A DNA stretch of 13,341 nt. It comes from Candidatus Delongbacteria bacterium. Its GTDB lineage: Bacteria; UBA4055. The stretch lies in the NCBI GenBank assembly GCA_003477045.1, contig DMTS01000119.1, positions 1 through 13,341 of the forward strand, written 5' to 3'. The position numbers and the translations under genes are program-made. The notes under the pieces are model-generated. The model worked only from the letters and a program-made list of their open reading frames with translations, ran no database searches and was not told where the DNA came from. Positions 8,901-13,341 of the stretch are shown here, in pieces. Numbering within the stretch: position 1 is the first letter of the stretch; each line of letters starts with the position of its first letter.

Positions 8901-9443
8901 CCTTCCGGCTGCGGAAGAGGTATAGCTGTTGGAGAAGATTAAAGTGATCATCGCAACTGAAATCAGAATTTTTCTGTATGCGTTCTTTGCCGGTGTACCG
9001 AAAAAGAAATCCGGTTTGCCTTTTATTTTTAAAAATCCTGCTGAGAGTTCTTCTACGGCTGACTTCCTTATCTCGGATCCATCCTTCATTGAATTTAGAT
9101 CATATAGCATGAGGATTTTCAGATCAGAATACTTCGAATCTATATTTGATATCACCCGCCTACCGTTCATGCTGTGATGCATGAATGAGGCTATCATCTT
9201 CCAAACAGCAGATGCGATAAAGTATGTTATTCCTGCAGCCGCAGAAAAATAAAGAACCGTCCTTATATCTTTTCCGAAATTGTTTGTCAGCTCAAGAATT
9301 ACTATAGTAGTAATCAGCCAGGCCATACGTAACAAAGCGGCGGATATATAGATCATATTCGAAGACAGATAATCTTTTCTGATGTATCCGGCTGTAATTT
9401 TTTCTGCCGGTTCTTCAGCATTTATTTTATGCTCTCTGAACAT
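5964..9443 (-). CDS. DUF4175 family membrane-anchored coiled-coil protein
   Basis: The 1159-residue protein has no established biochemical function. Two hydrophobic helices (about 30-51 and 62-83) and a third at 157-178 anchor it. A large region beyond the third helix probably lies outside the cytoplasm. Beta-rich domains follow, with the family-typical VDPPQYTRIP (292-301), DDFELSRARIFYRK (423-436) and a strongly conserved stretch VYDNDAVSGPKF (491-502) ending in PSIEQLL. Residues about 525-880 are charged, Lys/Glu-rich coiled coil. A Met/Gln-rich section (about 950-996), a Gly/Pro/Ser-rich stretch (about 1000-1045) and a closing block with LRDGYTNKYKIKIKNYF near the C terminus complete it. 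These C-terminal features recall DUF4175 proteins of Bacteroidetes and relatives. The start has AGGA six bases upstream and overlaps the kinase gene by 17 bases. The context suggests an envelope role, possibly scaffolding, which is inference. Confidence 0.82.
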   Translation of the reverse strand: MFREHKINAEEPAEKITAGYIRKDYLSSNMIYISAALLRMAWLITTIVILELTNNFGKDIRTVLYFSAAAGITYFIASAVWKMIASFMHHSMNGRRVISNIDSKYSDLKILMLYDLNSMKDGSEIRKSAVEELSAGFLKIKGKPDFFFGTPAKNAYRKILISVAMITLIFSNSYTSSAAGRVVNYGMDFRPPASHSLKLLHPSITAAERDSVDLVCVLRGKNPGIITLKKRSVSEDTFISKEIAQAQDSIYLSRSAESSGFYYFFESHETVSDTGFVTILKRPDISSLSVTVDPPQYTRIPSKEYNEIISKISAYKGSRVTMILTPTAELDSALIRFDDGKKKYFMRSDGGTYLADLRILNNYEFSFELYSRSGDVILQNKNPVVHRIEMIKDEFPVVNIIYPEDGQMIDESLQVPVFATATDDFELSRARIFYRKMSFNEFSGKMNRTDFIDEQIELLKDSEGISVINKYFSCASLNLLPEDKVELFVRVYDNDAVSGPKFTDSKIRTVMLPSIEQLLTGSEENYINQDRILKEELEKNSAVLEKLSDISEKLKKNQKPDWEDDKKFRQIADDQERMNKSLEELQKDIQKNISILEENSIISEETMNKYMKLQKLVDELFTVEMKEKLRQLNELPELGEFDKKKYSELLQEFEDQQKQFSEGIEKSIEMLEQIKNEYMIDRLLRQIDDMITRQSEVNSAIKEKNYDISELVSKEKKIESSFGFFEKELEKLSADSNEKGFGEVMKDVKEKNLDKDFSGMKDMIGGNKQDDAGEKGSEISSKLLDTKSKLAGLKKKMLDKQKDDLKKELDEVISDLLLVSSEIEKLKNFSKDITASSSHSAEIQKKFARTESLFNEISDKIFAISKKTFFVEKSAVAQIGRISELFGQITVVMNNRYFSSSYEKNSYLMGGVNKLAVMLRDAKDEIDRSSSPSGLEEMLKKMEELAKQQADLNSRTSSMKGNSSQMSMSQMQQMMNRLAMEQAQLYDALMKMQSGMKQPGKEGSPGEDGSPSAGMPGPAAGQGGSGKDGQPGNAGAPKGGQHGSSEQMSNSGLGKKLGSAGDSMKEVEKQLKDRKLDESLTANQNQALNKLLDAIESVKREKYENKRESASGNKQAVDPGKYELKNDTDLKEMLIRSLRDGYTNKYKIKIKNYFRELEN
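6309..6446 (-). other. Gly/Pro/Ser-rich low-complexity segment in the DUF4175 protein
   Basis: About 45 residues (1000-1045) are mostly Gly, Pro, Ser, Gln, Asp and Ala, with irregular G-x-x steps such as GSPGEDGSP and GKDGQPGNAG. The DNA here is clearly more GC-rich than its surroundings. It is likely a flexible linker between the coiled-coil part and the conserved C-terminal block. The triplet pattern is too irregular and short to call a collagen helix. Confidence 0.7.
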
Positions 9444-12400
9444 TATCGATCCTGTTGTCCTGTTTCATTTCCTCTTCTTCAATCGTCCTGTTAGCCAGTC
9501 TGAGCTCCGGATAGTCTCCGGACATTTTCTCAAATTCTTTTTTGGCGGTTTTGAAACATGAGACGGACCTGTAATTCTCGCCCATATCCATATATACTTT
9601 TCCGAGGTTGTAATTCACCTGAGCTTTATAAAATGACAGCTCATGATTCCCGAGAAACTGTATAATATTCGACATGTCTTTGATACCGTTGCTCTGGTCG
9701 CCGGCATAACATCTTACTTTATCGTAGAATATCATAAGTTTCAGATTCAGAAGTTTATTCTCGCTCAATATTGTGTCATTCTGAACAAACATAGCGTATG
9801 CCTGCCCGATCGTTTCCAGAGTTAGTTTGTAGTCATTGAGCTTGTCGTAAACTACCGCCTTGATAACTCTGAACATGATTCTTTTCTGAAGAGGGGCAGC
9901 CTGATCTACCGTTCTGTCTATTTTTTGAAGAGATTTCAGGGCTTTCTTAAATTTATTCTGCTGTATTCCGATAAGCGCTTCTACCATAAAATACTCGATG
10001 ACAAAACTTTTATTTTCTTTCGTATAATAATTTTTTGCTATATCCAAGATCTTTTGCGCGTCATCAGCCTTATACTGCCTAATAAGTATCCTGCTTTCGA
10101 GAAAATAACACTCGGTAAGTTTGACATTTCTTTTAAGAAGAATACGGATCCCTTTGGATTTATTTATACAGAAAAACGCGTCATCAAGCTTGCCTGTCTG
10201 GTAAAACAGCACAGCTCGGTAATAATAAATATCACCTGTCAGTTCGGCAATGTTTACATCCTCAGGTTTCTCGACCCCGCAGTTGATAGACCTGATCGTC
10301 TTTAAGAGGTCAACTTTCTCGAGATCGAATTCGGCTATTCTGTGAGATGATTTTACTTCGTAGCTGATATTATTCTGGTCTTTTGCTAGTTCATTACACC
10401 TGTTGTAATATTCAAGCGAGCTTGTCCTGTCGTTCAGCCTATTACAGATGTCTCCCAGTGAAAAGAAAGTTTCAAGGATATCCTCTGTCTCGTTATACCT
10501 GTTAAATACTTCCAGAGAGTCGAGGATGTCGCTGTAAACATTCTTCAGGTTTGCCAGAAGCACTTTTATCTTGCATATCTTCAATAAAGTTCGTGCCTTA
10601 AGAAGTTCTCTTTTACCCTTTTTATGGATCGCCATAGCTTTTTTGAAATAGCTGAGAGCTTTGCTGTACTTTCCGTCATTTTTATAAAAATCTCCGAGCC
10701 ATACCAAATACGACGCCTTGATCTCTTTCGGGAAATATCTTTTTAATTTAAAACTGAACAGCCATTCTCTTGCTTTGTCCAGATGGTCATATCTGCCTGC
10801 TTTTGATGAGCAGTCGAATTTAACGAGCTGAATTTTCAGCATATTTATTTCGGAAAGATCATGATCTTCATTTTCAAATTTGACAAGCTGATCAAGTACC
10901 GAGTCATAGTTTCCCAGGATCGTCTGGCTTTGAATTATATTTATAAATATGTTTGTCTTTTTTTCAGGATCTTTCTCGATAGTATGAAGCCTTCTCAGAT
11001 TCGTTACGGCAAATTCAAGATTGTTCTCTTCACGGGATTTTTCGATCGCCGCTTCCAACATCTTTATAGCTTTTTCTTTCCGGTCAGAACAGCGGAAATA
11101 GTAATCGGCCAGCGCATAGATATTGTTCCCGGTAACTCCGTATTTATTTTCTATCAGAGTTGCGGTCAGCTCGTTCCATCTGGGGTATTCGTCCTTTTGA
11201 AAATCCTTGATTATTGAATCGTGAAATAGTTTTTTACCGAGATAGTATCGGTAACCGTCATAATACTTGATCTTTTCCACTATCTCGCTGTCGGTCAGTT
11301 TCTGAAGAAATTTTATTATAATCTGCTTGTTGACCATTGTAACTTTTGCAATAATATCCATCATGTCGAAGGCTGTCGGTCTCCCGAGAAGAGTGAGTTC
11401 TTTTATTATAGCCTGCTCGATTATAGAAAACCGTTTGAAATTACTGAATGTGATCTCTCTCAGTCCTATTGTCAATTCCGCAATGAATGACGGATTGATC
11501 GACCATTTCATTCCTGTCCTGTTAAGATAATTGGCGTTAAAAAGGTAAATTAAAAGTTCATTAATATGGTACGGCACCCCGCCTGTAAATCTGTGAATAA
11601 AACTAATTATCTCCTCCGGTACGGAAGGTTCCATTAGTAGCTGTGTAACATATTCCTTTGTTTCGCTAAGCGCTAACGGGTTTATTTCAAGCTTGTGAAT
11701 GTTTTCTCTCAGTCTTTTCAGCGTGATCTTGTGATATGATTTCAGATTCTCTGTCTGGACAGTTGTGACTATCATGAAAGCCATCTGTTTTTCGGGGCTT
11801 TTTCTCATTTCTGCCGCGAGCTTGTCGAGAAGATTTATTGACGGCGAGTTGGAATTGTCAAAATCCTTCAGCTCGAGAACAAATTTAAACTTCCTGGAGA
11901 TATCGCAGATAAATTCCGCCATTGATTCTATCTCTTCAATTCTCCTCAGCTTTGATCCGGCAGTTTCGTCATAACTTTCCAACTGATCATCGCTTGCGAA
12001 CAGAAAAAGAAGTTTGGGGTAATCCTCGGGATTAAGCTTATAAACCCTGAACATCTCAAGAATTATGATCTCGAAAGCCTGATATGTGGTTTCGTCACCT
12101 CTGATGAAATTTGCGGTAAAATAGTCTATATTCTCGTTAAGCTGTATCAGGTACTTATACTCTCTTAATATCGATGATTTTCCGTTTCCACACCTGCCGA
12201 TAAGAAAGATCGGTTTATTGTCATAAAATATTTTTTCTTTGAAAACCTTGTTAGAAATATCCATCAGAAAACCAAGTTCTTTTTTCCTGCCTATCAGTTT
12301 TCCGGAAGAAATATAGGACCTTATACCCAGTCCGGTGAAAAGATACTGAACAGAACTCTTTTTCTGCGGGTCTTCAACGAGATCTAGTATTATTTCGTCT

Positions 12401-13152
12401 GCGTTGTCATAACGGTTTTCCGGATCAGGCTGCATCATTTTAGAGATGACTTTAACGAGCTTTTTAGGTATATCCTTTCTTATCTCATTTAGCGGAATAT
12501 AACTTCCTTTAATTGAATTGGCGATCACTTCCTGTTTGTCTTTTCCCTTGAAAGGAAGTTTTCCGGTTATGCTGAAATAGAAAGTCACGCCCAGAGAGAA
12601 AAAATCTATCTTATGGGTTACATTTTTTTTCTGTATCAGTTCGGGAGCGATGAACTGCATCGTTCCCCTTACCTCAGTCGTATTTTTTGATCCTGCAAAC
12701 CCGAAGTCCATTATTTTAAGCTTTCCGTAGTCGTCTATAAAAATGTTGTCCGGTTTTATGTCGTAGTGAATAACTTCTTTGGTGTGAATATAAGAAAGTG
12801 CTCTTGCCGCCTGGATCAGATTGTTCTCGACCTTCTCCCATGAAAAACTTTCTTTCAGGGATTTAAACAAAGAGTTGCCCTGAATGTATTCCATCGTAAA
12901 GAAAAGTTCGTTGGTCTCCTTGTCAATATCAAAATCATGGACTTTTACAAGATTGGGATGAACTAGCGAGATCAGAAATTTAAATTCGTGCTTGAATACA
13001 TTTATCGCTTTAGTCGATATTACATCGGACTTTATCTTTTTTAGCGCAAGTATCTTGCCGTATTCGAACTGGTCGGCGACCTTGTAAACGCTTCCGAATC
13101 CTCCCTGCCCGAGTATCTGTATTGCCTGATATCTTTGATTTATAAGTTCCAT
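9427..13152 (-). CDS. Ser/Thr protein kinase fused to a STAND-type ATPase and TPR repeats
   Basis: From ATG 13152 the product has 1241 residues. A eukaryotic-type kinase domain (about 8-260) shows the glycine loop GQGGFG (15-20), lysine K38, glutamate E56, HYDIKPDN (129-136, catalytic D131, N136), DFG (149-151) and APE (169-171), so it should be active. The usual Arg of HRD is Tyr, making it a non-RD kinase. An ATPase domain (about 285-560) follows, with Walker A GRCGNGKS (319-326) and a possible Walker B FVLELKDFD (424-432). The remaining ~600 residues are helical, with TPR-like units such as those near 810-840 and 1178-1205. PknK-like and related signalling ATPases share this plan: the repeats sense a partner, the ATPase switches, and the kinase phosphorylates. 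No membrane helix is present with this start. As first gene of the operon it may regulate the envelope proteins encoded next, which is inference. Confidence 0.93.
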   Translation of the reverse strand: MELINQRYQAIQILGQGGFGSVYKVADQFEYGKILALKKIKSDVISTKAINVFKHEFKFLISLVHPNLVKVHDFDIDKETNELFFTMEYIQGNSLFKSLKESFSWEKVENNLIQAARALSYIHTKEVIHYDIKPDNIFIDDYGKLKIMDFGFAGSKNTTEVRGTMQFIAPELIQKKNVTHKIDFFSLGVTFYFSITGKLPFKGKDKQEVIANSIKGSYIPLNEIRKDIPKKLVKVISKMMQPDPENRYDNADEIILDLVEDPQKKSSVQYLFTGLGIRSYISSGKLIGRKKELGFLMDISNKVFKEKIFYDNKPIFLIGRCGNGKSSILREYKYLIQLNENIDYFTANFIRGDETTYQAFEIIILEMFRVYKLNPEDYPKLLFLFASDDQLESYDETAGSKLRRIEEIESMAEFICDISRKFKFVLELKDFDNSNSPSINLLDKLAAEMRKSPEKQMAFMIVTTVQTENLKSYHKITLKRLRENIHKLEINPLALSETKEYVTQLLMEPSVPEEIISFIHRFTGGVPYHINELLIYLFNANYLNRTGMKWSINPSFIAELTIGLREITFSNFKRFSIIEQAIIKELTLLGRPTAFDMMDIIAKVTMVNKQIIIKFLQKLTDSEIVEKIKYYDGYRYYLGKKLFHDSIIKDFQKDEYPRWNELTATLIENKYGVTGNNIYALADYYFRCSDRKEKAIKMLEAAIEKSREENNLEFAVTNLRRLHTIEKDPEKKTNIFINIIQSQTILGNYDSVLDQLVKFENEDHDLSEINMLKIQLVKFDCSSKAGRYDHLDKAREWLFSFKLKRYFPKEIKASYLVWLGDFYKNDGKYSKALSYFKKAMAIHKKGKRELLKARTLLKICKIKVLLANLKNVYSDILDSLEVFNRYNETEDILETFFSLGDICNRLNDRTSSLEYYNRCNELAKDQNNISYEVKSSHRIAEFDLEKVDLLKTIRSINCGVEKPEDVNIAELTGDIYYYRAVLFYQTGKLDDAFFCINKSKGIRILLKRNVKLTECYFLESRILIRQYKADDAQKILDIAKNYYTKENKSFVIEYFMVEALIGIQQNKFKKALKSLQKIDRTVDQAAPLQKRIMFRVIKAVVYDKLNDYKLTLETIGQAYAMFVQNDTILSENKLLNLKLMIFYDKVRCYAGDQSNGIKDMSNIIQFLGNHELSFYKAQVNYNLGKVYMDMGENYRSVSCFKTAKKEFEKMSGDYPELRLANRTIEEEEMKQDNRIDNVQRA

Positions 13153-13160
13153 AGCTTCTT

Positions 13161-13167
13161 CTTCCTT
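13161..13167 (-). promoter_or_regulatory. Ribosome binding site supporting the ATG 13152 start
   Basis: AAGGAAG on the minus strand lies eight bases before ATG 13152. The in-frame TTG at 13254 has no comparable sequence in front of it, so the shorter kinase protein is preferred. Confidence 0.6.
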
Positions 13168-13262
13168 ATCTGTGTAAACTAATAAAAAATATATATAAAA
13201 AGCAACAAAAAAACCGGATAAAATAATAATTTCAGATCTGTAAAAAAACCTCAATATTTTTC

Positions 13263-13291
13263 TTGCAAATGATTTTTTGAGTCATTATATT
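13263..13291 (+). promoter_or_regulatory. Probable promoter of the tRNA-Gly gene
   Basis: TTGCAA (13263-13268) and TATATT (13286-13291) are separated by exactly 17 bases. They end 11 bases before the tRNA 5' end, so transcription would begin just before or at the tRNA. The bases after the -10 element (ACCCGACC) are GC-rich, as is common for stable-RNA promoters under stringent control. Confidence 0.55.
13284..13289 (-). promoter_or_regulatory. Possible -10 element for the six-gene operon
   Basis: A perfect TATAAT occurs on the minus strand about 130 bases before the kinase ATG. The bases 16-18 positions upstream fall in the tRNA gene and do not resemble TTGACA, so this is a weak call. The region 13153-13283 is very AT-rich and offers other loose candidates. 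Some promoter must lie here, because the neighbouring gene points the other way. Confidence 0.3.
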
Positions 13292-13302
13292 ACCCGACCT
13301 AA

Positions 13303-13341
13303 GCGAGAGTAGCTCAGTGGTAGAGCACGACCTTGCCAAGG
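13303..13341 (+). tRNA. tRNA-Gly (GCC), 5' part, continues outside window
   Basis: Thirty-nine bases are visible. They show the acceptor strand GCGAGAG, the D stem GCTC/GAGC around loop AGTGGTA, the first anticodon-stem strand CGACC, and the anticodon loop TTGCCAA with anticodon GCC at 13335-13337. The sequence closely follows the common bacterial glycine tRNA. The T arm and the acceptor 3' strand lie beyond the edge, so pairing there cannot be checked. It is transcribed away from the minus-strand operon. Confidence 0.93.

Noticed and set aside
13153..13302. A riboswitch or structured leader before the kinase gene
   Set aside because: The 150 bases are almost all A and T runs with no convincing paired helices or conserved motif. 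Only promoter-like elements are supported.

Overview
The window is a gene-dense chromosomal segment, moderately AT-rich, with good Shine-Dalgarno sequences in front of most of its genes. It looks bacterial. A DUF4175-type membrane protein, a Ser/Thr kinase-ATPase-TPR fusion and a McsB-like protein together suggest an uncultured lineage around the FCB (Fibrobacteres-Chlorobi-Bacteroidetes) or related candidate phyla. The Shine-Dalgarno use argues against a typical Bacteroidetes genome. This placement is inference and is weak.

Layout: six genes lie head-to-tail on the minus strand and are packed like one operon. In transcription order they are: (1) a soluble protein kinase-STAND-type ATPase-TPR protein (13152 to 9427); (2) a large membrane-anchored DUF4175 family protein (9443 to 5964, overlapping gene 1 by 17 bases); (3) a lipoprotein with the fold of a 5'-nucleotidase (5950 to 4427, after 13 bases); (4) a membrane hybrid histidine kinase with its own receiver domain (4410 to 1804, after 16 bases); (5) lipoyl synthase lipA (1823 to 945, overlapping gene 4 by 20 bases); and (6) an incomplete gene starting at 941, three bases after lipA, that leaves the window at its left edge. 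On the far right, reading outward on the plus strand, is the 5' half of a tRNA-Gly(GCC). A 150-base AT-rich divergent promoter region separates it from gene 1.

The most notable content is two apparent pseudoenzymes in one operon. Gene 6 aligns over its whole visible length with the ATP:guanido phosphotransferase / protein-arginine kinase McsB, but the catalytic cysteine, the NEEDH acidic pair and an ATP-binding arginine are replaced. Gene 3 keeps a convincing 5'-nucleotidase C-terminal substrate domain, but every recognisable metal-binding motif of its metallophosphatase domain has been substituted. With two active-looking kinases and a large coiled-coil envelope protein, the operon reads as a possible envelope-to-cytoplasm signalling cluster, with lipA carried along as a housekeeping gene. 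The joint function is inference.

There is no stretch over 300 bases without a gene. I see no mobile element, CRISPR array, origin or clear terminator.
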